Shown: one piece after another, positions 1 through 13,248 of the stretch | Position numbering within the stretch: the first letter of the stretch is position 1 | How the letters are laid out: every line of letters starts with the position of its first letter | DNA from: Apostichopus japonicus | Taxonomy: Eukaryota; Echinodermata; Holothuroidea; Aspidochirotida; Stichopodidae | Reading direction: 5' to 3' | NCBI RefSeq assembly: GCF_037975245.1 | Contig: NC_092563.1 | Coordinates: 19,734,094-19,798,093, forward strand | Length of the DNA stretch: 64,000 nt | Notes under the pieces: generated by a model | What the model saw: only the letters and a program-made list of their open reading frames with translations | What the model was told of the DNA's origin: nothing | Database searches by the model: none | Position numbers and translations under genes: made by a program

Positions 1-135
1 GAGGGGTCTAAGGGGAGGGGGTATTCCTTTTTCGTATTTTTGACTGCCTAGATGCAAAGTGGTGCATTCTTTTTCAGTTTCTCTGAGTAATTTTATATTG
101 AGAATTTCATCATCATATATACATTATTGAACTCA
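1..135. repeat. dispersed repeat fragment
   Basis: The G-rich start followed by a T-rich stretch and a 'gatgc' segment resembles the sequence at about 5918-6010. It looks like one copy of a low-identity dispersed repeat. No coding capacity is visible. Confidence 0.35.
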
Positions 136-299
136 ACAAGCATGACAATTCTCAACAAAGACTTTTCTTGAATCAATGAAAGTAATCACTTGCTAACATA
201 ATTGAACATTTGTATCGGAAATTGAAGCGCACTTCTCAATCTTTAGTACCAACACCTCTCCCACCTGGCGTTTTCCACCACCACCATGGCAAAAGCACT

Positions 300-1080
300 A
301 CTCTTGTAAGTGTAAGTACTCAAAGTTGCTTTGTGTTGTAGAGGTATGTAGCCTTCTTAGCATCTTTCAGGACGGTTTTTCGAAGATTGTTTGTGGATTG
401 CGTGTGATAAAGTGCACGTAGCGTGTGAAGGGCTGGAAATGCGTGTGTCACACGCCAAATGCGTGAGTTTATTGGAATATCTGAGTTTAATTTGCCAAGC
501 ATTCTTTGGACCTGGTACTGTTCTACATTGTTATTAGAATTCATATGACCCATTGGTTAGGTGGTCCAAGGTGTGCTTGGGGACTAAAGGTTTTTCTTTC
601 AGGTCCTGTACAACATTCATTTAAAAAATTGTTGGTCATTTTAATTGGTCAAGCACTCTTTGGACTGGGCAAGACGCATTATGGTACCCTTCTACAATGT
701 CTTAAGAATTCATATGACCCATTGGTTGGGTGGTCCAAGGGGTGCTAGTCTTGATTAGGGCAAAAAGTGATTTTTCAGGTCCCGTTACATAATATAACTA
801 TAAGAACTGATGAAGTAGCATGTGGTCATTTTAATTGGTCAAGAACTCTTTGGACCAAGCAAGATGCATTATGGTACCCTTGCACATTGTCATTAGAGTT
901 CATATGACCCATAGATAAACCTCTTTCCACAACCAAATGTTGAACATCTTGTAAGAAAGCATTCGTCTTGCCATAGGTAACTACGTTGATACCATTGTCG
1001 AATAAGTGACTGAATAGGTAGCAGTTACTCATTCGTGAATGTTGTACGAGGAATGCGGAATAAGTATCTAACTTCACACC
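300..1080. repeat. degenerate tandem repeat, unit about 170 bp, three to four copies
   Basis: A block containing 'aattggtcaagcactctttg', then 'atggtacccttctacaatgt', then 'catatgacccattggtt' recurs near 480-570, 640-740 and 830-915, with diverged flanks. Short open frames here repeat the same peptide in each copy and are by-products of the repeat. No gene is supported. Confidence 0.6.
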
Positions 1081-4000
1081 GGTCTAGTTTACTAGTTTTG
1101 TTGGCAAACACCCCTACCGCAAGTATGTACTACTAGTACTAGTTCATAATTTCGCAATAAGTATAACGTTAGGCCTAGTCCTACCTTCCTAAAAATGTAT
1201 CGTTACTCAAACTATGCTCAAGCCTATAAATATAGTCAATAACTAGGCGTAGTACTACGGGCCTAGTCATATATAACAAGGTGTAGTATCTTGATAGTAA
1301 TACCATTATTATCTGTAGGCTGACCGAAGTCACGTACAACCGCCTTTCCGTATGATAACTCCAAAATAAATGCCTACCGGTTTAAACTACTGTGCATCTC
1401 TGTTCAACTAAACACCACAACTTTCCTTGTTTCATTTCGAACGAATAATCGGCATTTAGCAACCTTATTTCCCGCCTCGTTTCATCCCGGCTATTTACCA
1501 TACTTTCCTATAATAATTACTGGTACTACTTTGGACCAATTAGGAGTGCCGGTTTCAATGACGTATTCTATTTGCACGGTTAGGAGATAAACATGGAAGG
1601 GGATTGGCCGACACTTTGACTTCAAATTCAGCGGACATTTTGTTTCTAAAATCTCGGCTTCCTCGAAATTAGTATACTTTTCCAGGAGCGGATCCAGCGG
1701 GGGGGGGGGGGCAAGGGCGGCGGAACCCCCCACTTTTCCTCAGGTTAAAAATGTGTCTTTTTTCTACATAAAAATTTCTAAATAAAAAAGAGTTTACAAA
1801 GCGAAACCCACGTCGAATTAAAAATATTTCGGGAAGTTTTAAATGTTTACTACCATAGGCGTAGGAGCCCAAGTTTGGTTTGAGGGGGCTGTAACGACTG
1901 GCCCGAAAAATTATTAGCAAAGTTTTTCGCGCGTATCATATAGGCAGGCGTCGATTATTACATCGCATGCCAATAACATACAATCATTTGGCCGTGTTAT
2001 TACCCTTCCATATTGGTTATAATTATTGGGAAAGTCGTTACAATAATAATGATCATAATAATATCAGTTTATTCATTGAAAAACACATAGCAAATTATTT
2101 TTCTTTCAGTAGGTGCCCGAAAATTCTCAGCATATTTCCCGAATTTTCACAACAATTTTTGGTTGGGGGGGGGGACTGCAGCCCCCAGCCCCACCGCCTC
2201 CTACGCCTATATTTACTACCACAAGGCTTCTAACAATCTGATGAGTGCCATTATGCATATCCAATTTGCCAAAAATATCCTAAGGCATTTCCAAAAATGC
2301 ATTGCTATATTACATTGTGACTTTGTAATAAGCAGAAGCCATTTATTTTTTCCTTGGAAGGGGGGGGGGGCGTTGATGGAGTGATGTGTATACGCAAAAA
2401 CGATAATGCAATAAGAGTTATAAAGGGTACTAAATATCAGGCTGCACCAGTCCAATCGAACTTCTGCAAAGTGCCCTTCGACGTCGGTGCCCCCCCCCAG
2501 ATTAAAAGTGCTTCCGCCGCCCTTGGGGGTGGTCCAGGGGGTCCGGACCCCCCTGCTCTTGGCCACAAAAAAAAAGAAAAAAAAAGAAAAAAAAGAGAGA
2601 AAAAAAGAGAGAGAGAAAAAAAATAATTAAATTAAACGCCAATTTTAAACATGTAGGACGTCAGAAGGGCGGTTATCCTTACAAATCAGCCAGGTGTGTC
2701 TTTTCCGTCAAATGAACTATAGCTACACGTGCAAAAAATGCCTAAAAATCTCAATTTTCAGACCGAAAAGTTTCAAAATTGAGGTGGTGTTCGAATTGTT
2801 TTGGGCGGTGAGGTGGCAGAGCGGTAGGTTGCATAGGATGCGCCGACGAATTCTTCATGAGAGATCGTTTTCTGCGGTGAGAAGGCATAAAACTGTTCTC
2901 CGATCAACAATGGGCAAGGAACGTCTGGCACAGCTCTTGTTCTCATGAACACGTATCATAACACTCCTATCGACACTGACGAAGGGGTCCGAAAGTTCAT
3001 TGAGACACATCCACGGCGTTTGTTCTCTAAAATCTACCATGAATAGATCATCAATAAAACTAGCTAACTCGTACTGATGCAGATACATTTCGAGTGAGTT
3101 TTTGTAGGTGCTTTGAATGGCTAAATTGAAGGGGGTTCCCTGTTGTACTTAAATATCCAAGAATTTCACAATGGATAGAGGGAAACCCACTCCCCTTAGA
3201 CCCTAGGATCACTGGAGGCCACACCCCTCACCCTTCCAGAATCCTGGATCCGGCCCTGCATCAAACAGTGGTGATGGAACGGGAGGGGGATTGGTGGCTA
3301 AAGGCATTATGATTTTTGTATCATCTCAACTCATCTGATATGTATTACCATATTTCATAAATTGTTTTTTTTTCTCATCAATTGAGAAATTGCAGACATG
3401 AGATCCATATTTTCAGGCTAGTTACATGCAGCTTAGAATACTCGGGAAGTGCCGTTTCCGGCCATCTGGGGGGGGGGGGGTGGGGGTTGTAAAGCCAAAA
3501 ATTTTCTGGTACGCTCCGCGCCAACCGATGGTAGCGCTCCGCTTAGATAGTCTTTCGATCAGGCGCGGCTGGACCAGTCAGACCCCCCCCCCTGTCAAAA
3601 ATCCTGCATCCGCCCCTGTTTTTATCTTGAAACGTCGACTGTTCATCTTGAAATATTCAATTCAATTTCAATTCAGCTATTTGTTGATGTTTTACATTTT
3701 TTTGCCAAATTTCCTAATATTAAATGTGTTGAACTTTAGGCTTTTGAATTTCGGTTTCTTATCAGTAAATATCGCTTATTCGTTCGGCCTTTCATTTAAA
3801 TTGTGACTTTTTGAGACAAAATACCACCTAAAACGTACAAGTGTTGACCAAAGGTGTTTAAATGATTCAATTATTATTACTCAAATTATTATAAAATTGG
3901 ACTGCAGGGTGACTATCTGAAGCGGAGAAAATTATCATTTGCCGCTAATAGAAATGATCCAGCTGTTTCATCTAGCACTGCCGTGGAGTGCATCCCAAAA

Positions 4001-4960
4001 TATACCCATTGACGAAGTCACTCAACCACAAGAAAAGATGCGCAGAACGTTTGTAGCGAAATTTTATCAGCAATTTTAAAAACATTTGCACTCCACCACA
4101 GTTTGTTTACAATTGTCAGCTGATTTTATTACATCACCATCAGTTGCCTTTCAACATCAACAGACCAGCATTCCTTTTGAAACTATCTCTTTTGTTCACC
4201 ACTGGTCAGCCTTTTCAACATTGTCACTCTATAGAATTTAGACCAGCCAAGCTCACTCTTGTTGAAATACCTTAACTACTGTACCCTAGTACAGTAGTTG
4301 TTTTTGTACCATGGCAACAACTGGCCAATCAAGAGACAGTCTAAAATTAAGCACATTGCACAACCCGGTAGATCTATACCATGTGCAGTCATCTTAGTAG
4401 AAGGCTTCCATCAAGGAACAAGTATTTTCTGCTAAGACTCAAGGAACTACTGTATACTACTACTCATCTACACTATGTTATGTATCAGCTACAACAACTA
4501 CTTAGGAATTCTCACATATATTTAATTTTGGATATCAGCTCTCACCTGTAAAAACTTTCATCGCTTGTGTTATCCAAGAAGGAGTTAATTTCAAGTGTAT
4601 TTTTGTTTGGACTCGTTTCGTCGGACAATTATATGGACATCATGCCTCCGGGCCCCAGATGACTTATTTTTGTTGGATTGCCACATTTCTAACAGGAGTT
4701 ATTCATTTCCACTGGTGAGCTTATGCACTTTTATTTTATGTTAGGCATTCATAATCCGAATACCAACAACGTCTAGCTTCCAACAGCTTAGTATGCTTGG
4801 TTGACCGACTTCGATGAAAGACCAGACAAGAAAACATCCATATTAATGAGGCAGGGCACGCGGCAGACGCGCTTGGCGGGAACTTCATTTCAGACTTTAG
4901 GATCGGAAGAGAAGCAGTGTAACCTTGTATACAGACTAATGCGGGCTGCTTTGCAGTGAA
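1081..4960. other. gene-poor AT-rich DNA with G/C homopolymer-bearing repeat fragments
   Basis: No exon series, RNA gene or recognisable protein is seen on either strand. The stretch has long G or C runs (1698-1712, 2164-2175, 2359-2370, 3470-3480, 3584-3592), often beside phrases such as 'ggatccggccctgcatc'. Similar G-run elements recur at 30160-30180 and 30460-30475. A purine-rich A/G tract lies at 2565-2625. A perfect 11-bp stem with a 4-base loop lies at 4274-4299. A donor-like 'aaggtgagt' is at about 4964 with no matching open exon. Confidence 0.4.
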
Positions 4961-5860
4961 TTAAGGTGAGTAGAGTAATCTAAATAGAGTATCTTATTTA
5001 AGTTACTTTTGTTTTGGCTGACGAATGCAAAACATCTTAAAGAGAATGATAATCATGTGCGTAACTGTAAAATAATTATAACCACCAAATGCTTGTTAAC
5101 AGAAGGCAATACTGTCTGATATTCTAAGTGAAACGTGTTTCGCCTTTACGTAACGGTAATGCTAAGTGTGAATAGGCTCTGTTTTAGTCACATAAGGTAG
5201 CTTGTTTTACCCGAGCTCGTTTAATTTATATACATATCCCTGGTCTACTGTCTGAGCATACACATCCTTGGTGTTTAGTCCATCTGTGTCTTGGTCTCCC
5301 TTCAATCATACTTTCTCTTTGGTTTTCTTTCGAAATAATCCCAATTGACCGTGTTAAAGAGGTTCAATATTTGAGATGCAACATTTGTTCGAACCCAAAT
5401 TGATACAAAAACCACCATTTATACAAACATAACAAATGTAATAATTGAAGGACAATAGAAGAACAATGAACCACAAATGGCTCTGATGTCATATATATAA
5501 ACTTGATTAGTTATCCAGCCTTGTGTGTAAAGATGCATTAAATCTGTATCATATCTCCCAAATGAAATGAGATATTTGCTTAGATGTTTGGAGAAGTTAT
5601 GCTTTGCATATATAAAATGAACCAAGAATGATTTTAAGATGATTGTCTTCTTTCAAAAGAGTAGTAACAAACTCTAGCTAAAATGCTCTACTACTAATTG
5701 ATGTTCTTAGATACCATTCATATTAAAGACGAGAAACATGTTATCTTTTACCATACTTGTTCATGCGGTTAAGTAGGCTATACGTCTATATGTTATGACA
5801 TGACCAAGTTTTTTTAAGTTACTGTCGATTAATCTAGTTGTAGTATCCTATGAACACAGA
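4961..5860. other. no feature seen
   Basis: AT-rich sequence on both strands, with no repeat, splice-consistent exon or recognisable coding segment. Confidence 0.3.
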
Positions 5861-5917
5861 GGGATGTGCCCAGGATTTCCTGAGTGCCGGGTATACTGAT
5901 CGCCGTCCTGGGGCGGG

Positions 5918-6350
5918 GGGTCTTAGGGGAAGGGTGTTTATTCGATTTTTGAAGGTGCTCAGATGCCAAATAATGGCACTTGTTTAGCTTTTTCAGCACT
6001 CACAAGTACTATTTTTGCTAAAAATTTACATTTTATTTATTTTTTTCAATTTATGTTGAATATATAATGTCGGGATTGTAGATGAAAATAGTGCTGGGCG
6101 GGATTCACGACTTTTAAGATAGTGCTGGGCGGTAATTTTTAGTGCTGGGCGGGGCTGAGATGCCAAATACTGCACTTGTGTAGCTTTTTAAGCACACACA
6201 AATACTAGTTTTGCTAACAATTTTTACATTTTTTAATTGTTTTCAATTTATGTTGAATATATTGTTAATAATGTCGGGATTTTAGATGAAAATAGTGCTG
6301 GGCGGGATTCACGATTTTTAAGACAGTGTTGGGCGGAAATTGTTAGTGCT
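5918..6350. repeat. tandem repeat, about 208-bp unit, two copies
   Basis: Two successive copies (about 5945-6140 and 6160-6345) share 'gatgccaaata', 'ttttgcta', 'tcaatttatgttgaatata', 'atgtcgggatt' and 'agtgctgggcgggattcac'. The 5' edge also resembles the first 130 bases of the window. It is probably a degraded mobile-element remnant. Confidence 0.6.
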
Positions 6351-6639
6351 TTAGTAAATTTTAGTACAAGGATTTCCTTTATTTAAGCAACAAGCATTAT
6401 TACGACTTTTGCAATTTAAATTTAGGGTATACTCGAAACAAAATTAAGGAGAAACTTAACGTACAATTCTACTGGTTTGCTTCTAGAACGATGACAAAGC
6501 GGACGAGGACCAAGACGACAAATCGACGGAAGAACGAAAAGAACCAGGTTATGAACTAAACAGAAGAAAAACAAAGAACGGTGTAGTAGTGGTATCATTT
6601 TGAAAAGTTTGCTTGCTCATTTCTAGTCTCTATATTGTA

Positions 6640-9400
6640 GGTGCTGCAGGTTTTCCATCATCCTCCAGCCTTTTGCCACGAGCAAAAGAGTAATAAAGTA
6701 TGTGTGTTTGTATTGCAATAATGTTATAATATATTTTTTTGCAGATTTGTTAAAGAAATGCCTGATTGTTCGTTTCTAGTTTATATTTAATAGATGCTTC
6801 AGACGTCCACGGCCACCAACTAACAAATACCACCACCTTCCGCCATCCACCGGCTAACTTCCCCCAGCCTTTTGCCACGTGCAAAATAATTTTGTTTTTA
6901 TGCCAATTTAAAGAGTGTTTAAAAAAATATTACATCATTGTTTAAAGAAATGCTACTGTAGATTGTTCGTTTCTAGTTTATATTTTATAGATGTTTCAGA
7001 CGTCCCCAGACACCAATACCACAATGACCTTCCACCAGCTTCCTTCCCCCAGCCTTTTGCAATGAGAAAAAAGAGTAATAACGTTTCTGTGTTTGTATTG
7101 CAATGATTTTACTATATATTTTTATGCCAATTTGAAGAGTGTTTAAAAAAAATATTGCATCATTTTTTTAAAGAAATGCCTGATTGTTCGTTTCTAGTTT
7201 ATATTTTATAGATGTTTCAGACGCCTCCAGCCACCAATACCACCAACCACCTTCCACAAGTCACCAGCTACCTTCCCCAGCCTTTTGCCATGAGCAAAGG
7301 AGTAATAACGTTTCTGTGTTTGTAATGATTTTACTCTATATTTTTATGCCAATTTGAAAAGTGTTTTAAGAAAAATAGTTCATTATTTTTTAAAGAAATG
7401 CCTGATTGTTCGTTTCTAGTTTATATTTTATAGATGTTTCAGACGCCTCCAGCCACCAATACCACCGACCACCTTCCACAAGTCACTTCCCAGCCTTTTG
7501 CCATGAGCAAAAGAGTAATAACGTTTCTGTGTTTGTATTGCAATGATTTTACTATATATTTTTATGCCAATTTGAATAGTGTTTAAAAAAATATTGCATC
7601 ATTTTTTTAAAGAAATGCCTGATTGTTCGTTTCTAGTTTATATTTTATAGACGTTTCAGACGCCTCCAGCCAACAATACCACCAACCACCTTCCACAAGT
7701 CACCAGCTACCTTCCCCCAGCCTTTTGCAATGAGCAAAAGAGTAAAACGTTTCTGTGTTTGCATTGCAATGATTTTACTTTATATTTTTATGCCAATTTG
7801 AAGAGTGCTTCAAAAAACTATTGCAAAAAGAAATGCCTGATTGTTCGTTTGTAGTTTATATTTTATAGATGTTTCAGACTACCCAGCCACCAATACCACC
7901 AACCACCTTCCACAAGTCCCCAGCTACCTTCCCAGCCTTTTGCCACGAGCAAAAGGGTAATAACGTTTCTGTATTGCAATGATTTTACTATATATTTCTT
8001 TGCCAATTTGAAGAATGTTTAAAAAAAAAATATTGCAACATTTTTTAAAGCAATGCCTGATTGTTCGTTTGTAGTTTATATTTTATAGATGTTTCAGACG
8101 TCTACAGCCACCAATACCACCGATCACCTTCCACAAGGCACCAGCTACCTTCCCCCAGCCTTTTGCAATGAGCAAAAGAGTAATAACGTTTCTGTGTTTG
8201 TATTGCAATGATTTTACTATGAATTTTTATGCCAATTTGAAAAGTGTTTAAAAAAAATATTGCATGATTTTTTCTAAAGAAATGCCTAAATGTTCGTTTA
8301 TAGTTTATATTTTATAGATGTTTCAGACGCCTCCAGCCACCAATACCACCGACCACCTTCCACAAGTCACCAGCTACCTCCCCCCAGCCTTTTGCAATGA
8401 GAAAAAGAGTAATAACGTTTCTGTGTTTGTATTGCAATGATTTTACTATATATTTTTATGCCAATTCGAAAAGTGTTTAAAAAAAATATTGCATCATTTT
8501 TTTAAAGAAATGCCTTATTGTTCGTTTCTAGTTTATATTTTATAGATGTTTCAGACGCCTCCAGCCACCAATACCACCGACCACCTTCCACAAGTCACCA
8601 GCTACCTTCCCCCAGCCTTTTGCAATGAGAAAAAGATTAATAACGTTTCTGTGTTTGTATTGCAATGATTTTACTATATATTTTTATGCCAATTTGAAGA
8701 GTGTTTAAAAAAAAAATATTGCATGATTTTTTTTAAAGAAATGCCTGATTGTTCGTCTCTAGTTTATATTTTATAGATGTTTCAGACGCCTCCAGCCACC
8801 AATACCACCGACCACCTTCCACAAGTCACCAGCTACCTTCCCCCAGCCTTTTGCCATGAGCAAAAGAGTAATAACGTATGTGTGTTTGTATTGCAATGAT
8901 TTTACCATATATTTTTATGCCAACTTGAAGAGTGTTTAAAAAAAATATTGCATGATTTTTTAAAGAATTGCCTGATTGTTCGTTTATAGTTTATATTTTA
9001 TAGATGTTTTAGACCTCCCCAGCCACCAACCACCAAATTCCACAATCGACCAGCTCCATCGTTCTTGACCACCAGCCACCCACAGCCAATTATCCTCCAG
9101 ACTTCCCCAGCAACCAACCACCAAATGCCACCATCATCAAGCTCCAGCTGCCACCGACCACCAGTCACCAGCTACAAGTCACCAGTCTTTTTGCACGAGC
9201 AAAAGAAATAAAGTATGTGTGTTTGTTATTGCAATGAATTTACTATATATTTTGTTGAGTGTTTTCAGGAAAATAAAATATGGCACCATCCACCGACCAC
9301 TAGTCACCAGCCACTAGCCTTTTGCCATGAGCAAAATAATTATTACTTATGTGTGTTTGTATTGCAATTGATTTTACTATAGATTTTTGTGCGAATTTTT
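6640..9400. repeat. about 223-bp satellite array, roughly 11 to 12 monomers
   Basis: The motif 'gcctgattgttcgtttctag', or a close variant, recurs near 6754, 6950, 7174, 7397, 7613, 7833, 8056, 8281, 8509, 8741 and 8968, a spacing of about 195-232 bases. Each monomer has an AT-rich half and a CCACC-rich half ending 'ccagccttttgccatgagc'. The central monomers are very alike and the edges more diverged, as expected under unequal exchange. Most monomers carry an AG after a T-rich tract and a GT about 91 bases later, so each resembles a mini-exon (see findings). Coding status is unknown. Confidence 0.85.
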
Positions 9401-9529
9401 ATGCGTGTTTACATAACATATAAATGCATCATTTTAATATAGAAATGATTGATTGTTCTCATCTAGTTCCAAGTTCGAAGTTTATTTCTCCATCCACCAA
9501 CCACGAATTACCTATACCAGCCACAAATC

Positions 9530-9690
9530 ACCAGCCAACGCCAGATGCACTGAAAAGCATCTAGTCTCCGCCAGATGAACTGAACACGTGTAGTCTCCGC
9601 TATATAAAGTGATTGCTTGCAGCCTCCACTAGATGAAGTGACCGATTGCACCCTCCACCAGATGAAGTGACAGCTAGCAGCCACCAGGAA
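9530..9690. repeat. short minisatellite, about 38-bp unit
   Basis: 'cctccaccagatgaagtgac' and variants repeat about four times, directly after the CCACC-rich satellite. The unit resembles that satellite's CCACC half in composition. Confidence 0.5.
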
Positions 9691-9959
9691 CTCTGCCATC
9701 TCCCGTCCTATCACCCAGTCTCCATAGTAAAAAGGAATTAAATCAGCGGGTGTACAAGGATTAAATTGATTCCAGGAGCCATTTCTGGGAATTAATGGAT
9801 CATCCAGGTCAGTACCAGATAAATTTGTTCCTAAATGACGCATTGATTAAACTCCTAAAATACTTTAAAAATACTTGAACATAACTGTACGAGAGGAACC
9901 CATATCCAAAGATTGCTTCAATATATTTCAAAGTAATTATTCTCTCGTTTCTCGGCAGC

Positions 9960-10142
9960 CTGAAGATGAACTGGAAGAAAATACCTGCAACCACCTCCAA
10001 GATATTTGATCGACCTTCCATCGTTAATCAAACCACTGTGAATTCGTAATTTCTCAATGAAGATGAACTGGAAGAAAATACCTGCAACCACCTAGAAGAT
10101 GTTTGATCGACCTTCCATCGTTAATCTACCACTGTGAATTGT
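9960..10142. repeat. two-copy tandem duplication, about 98-bp unit
   Basis: 'gatgaactggaagaaaatac' through 'cgaccttccatcgttaat' and 'ccactgtgaatt' occurs twice in direct orientation, with only a few differences. Confidence 0.75.
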
Positions 10143-10299
10143 GTAGGGTGAGGATGTGTAGACTATACTACAAGGAGTAACTAGTACATCAATGAGAAAG
10201 CAGAGCTGGAATATCCATATCTCTTGTTGGTTATTACAAGGATATAACATTATTTAATACTACACGTCTTAAATTGCTAACGTAAAATTCATAGTTTAT

Positions 10300-10672
10300 G
10301 TCCACATCAGAATTTTACTCTTTTTACTCTATTTACTCTATTAATAGTATTAACTCTATTTACCTTATAAACTTTATTTACTTGATTATCTTTATTTACT
10401 TGATTTACTTGATTTACTTTATTAACTTTATTTACTCTATGTTCTTTATTTACTCTATTTACTTTATATACTTTTATTACTTTGTTTATTTTATTTACCA
10501 CATTTACCATATTTACTAAATTTACATGAAATACTTTATATACTTGATTTATTTATTTATTTTATTTATGTTATTTACGTTATTTACTTTATCTACTTTA
10601 TTTACTTTATTAACTTTATTGTCTTTATTTTTTTTATTTATGTTATATATATTTGTGCGTGTGTGTGTGGTT

Positions 10673-10748
<76 letters not shown>

Positions 10749-13217
10749 TTTGCGTTTGCGTGCGTGTGTGTGTGTGGCTTGTATATACAATTGCATATTT
10801 ACTTTATTTACTTTAATTACTTTACTTACTTTCTTTACTTTATTACGGTTATTTAGGTTATTTATGATGTTTACGTTATTTACTTTATTAACTTAGGCCT
10901 ATTTATTTTATTTTATTTATTTACTTTTTGTGCGTATGTGTGGTTTGTATATATACTTTACTTTATATATATGTGCGTTTGTGAGTGCATTAACTCAATT
11001 TACTTTATTTACTTTCTTTACTTGAATAACTTTATTTCTTTCTTTACTTTTTTTCCTTTATTTACGTTATTTACTTTATTTACTTTCTTAAATTTATTTA
11101 CTTTCTTTACTTTATTAACTTTATTTACTTTCAAGTTACTTAATGAACTTTATGTTCTTTATGTTCTTTATTTTCCTTATTTACTTTATTTATGTTATTT
11201 ATATGTGTGCGTGTGTGCGGTTTGTATATATATATACTTACTTACTTTATATATATGTATGTGTGTGCGTGTGTGCTTTTGTGTGTGTGTGTGTGGCTTG
11301 TATATACAATTGCATATCGTGTTTACTTTATTTACTTTCTTTAGTTGATTAACTTGATTTACTATATATACATTATATACTTTATATACAGTACTGTGTT
11401 TACTTTATTTCATTTGTTTACTATATTAACTTTATTAACTCTCTTTACTTTATTTACTTTCTTTACTTTATGTACTTTATTCACTAAATATACTAAATTT
11501 ACATGATATACTTTATTTTTACTTTATTTATATTATTAACGTTATTTACTTTATTTTCTTTGTTTACTTATTTAGTTTATTTCCTTTATTTATTTAATTT
11601 ACTTTAGTTACTTATGTTATTTATGTTATTTACTAAATTAACATGATATACAATATAAACTTTATTTCCTTTTTTATGTAATTAACGTTATTAACTTTAT
11701 TTTCTTTATTTACTTTATTTACTTATTTACTTTTTTTTCCTTTATTTATTTTATTTACTTTATTTACTTTTTTCACTTTATTTACTTTATATACTTTTTT
11801 TACTTGATTTCCTTTCTTTATTTTATTTACTTTAGTTACTTTAGTTACTTTAGTTACTTTATTTACTTTATTTACTTTATATACTTTTTTTACTTGATTT
11901 CCTTTCTTTATTTTATTTACTTTAGTTACTTTAGTTACTTTAGTTACTTTATTTACTTTATTTACTTTATATACTTTATATACTTTATTTACTTTAATTA
12001 GATAAAAATATATATATATTAACATATATATATATTTTATATATATATATATGTGTGTTCGTGCGTGTGTGTGTATGGCTTTAATGGCTTTTATATGTTT
12101 CTTTGCTATTGTCGTTCAAGTTCATATAACAGAGTCTTTTCGAAGTTTCTCTTTCGAGATCCGGCTTCTCAATACAGAAATCTTTAGAGTGTGCCAATAT
12201 TTGTCACCAAAACAGAATTCGCCATTGACTATGACAAATGTGACAAATGTGACAAACTATGACAAATGTGACTACATTTACTTTATTTACTTTAATACTT
12301 TATTAACTTTGTTTACTTTATTTACCATATTTACTAAACTTATATTCTTTATATACTTTATTGCATATTTACTTTAAAGTTAGTTTATGAACTTCTTTAT
12401 TTTCTTTATTTATGTTATTTATATGTGTGCGTGTGTGTGGTTTGTGTATATATATATATATATACTTTATATATATATATATATACTTTATATATATATA
12501 TATATACTTTATATATATACTTTATATATATATGTATATGGGTGCGTGTGTGTGTGTGGCTTGTATATACAATTGCATATCGTATTTACGTTCTTTACTT
12601 TCTTTACTTTATGTACTTTAGTTACTTTATTAACTTTATTTTATTTACTTTATTTTCTTTATTTGTGTTATTTATATGTATGCGTGTGTGTGGTTTGTAT
12701 ATATATATATATATATAAATATATACTTTACTTACTTTATATATATGTGTGTGCGTGTGTGTGTGGGTTGTATATACAATTGCATATTTACTTTATTTAT
12801 GTTACATACGTTTTTACTTTATTTACTGTATTAAATGTATTTACTGTATTGACTTTATTGACTTTATTTACTTTATTTACTATTGAGTGTGCCAATATTT
12901 GTCACCAAAACAGAATTCGCCATTGTTCGATACTGGTGACAAATGTGACTACATTTACTTTGTTTACTTTATTTACTTTCTTTAGTTGATTTACTAGATT
13001 TACTAAATTTACATTATATACAGTACTGTATTTACTTTATTTCATTTGTTTACTATATTACCTGTATATACTTTCTTTACTTTACGTACTTTATGTACTT
13101 TATTAATTTTTTAATTTATTTACTCTAGATACTTTATTTACTTTACTTATTTTATTTACTTTAGTTACTTTATTTACTCTATTTACTTTGATTAGTTTAT
13201 GTACTTTATTTATTTAT

Positions 13218-13248
<31 letters not shown>

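Noticed and set aside
2806-2860. tRNA-like A box 'tggcagagcgg'
   Set aside because: No B box at the proper distance and no pairing acceptor arm.
4274-4299. Perfect 11-bp hairpin
   Set aside because: Single short palindrome without a T tract, partner copy or other context; no function can be supported.
300-9480. CRISPR array
   Set aside because: Repeats are too long and lack constant short repeats with unique spacers, and the window is eukaryotic.
10307-12025. Val-Asn-Lys and Phe-Ile-Tyr repeat proteins
   Set aside because: They are translations of the 9-bp satellite and TA tracts.
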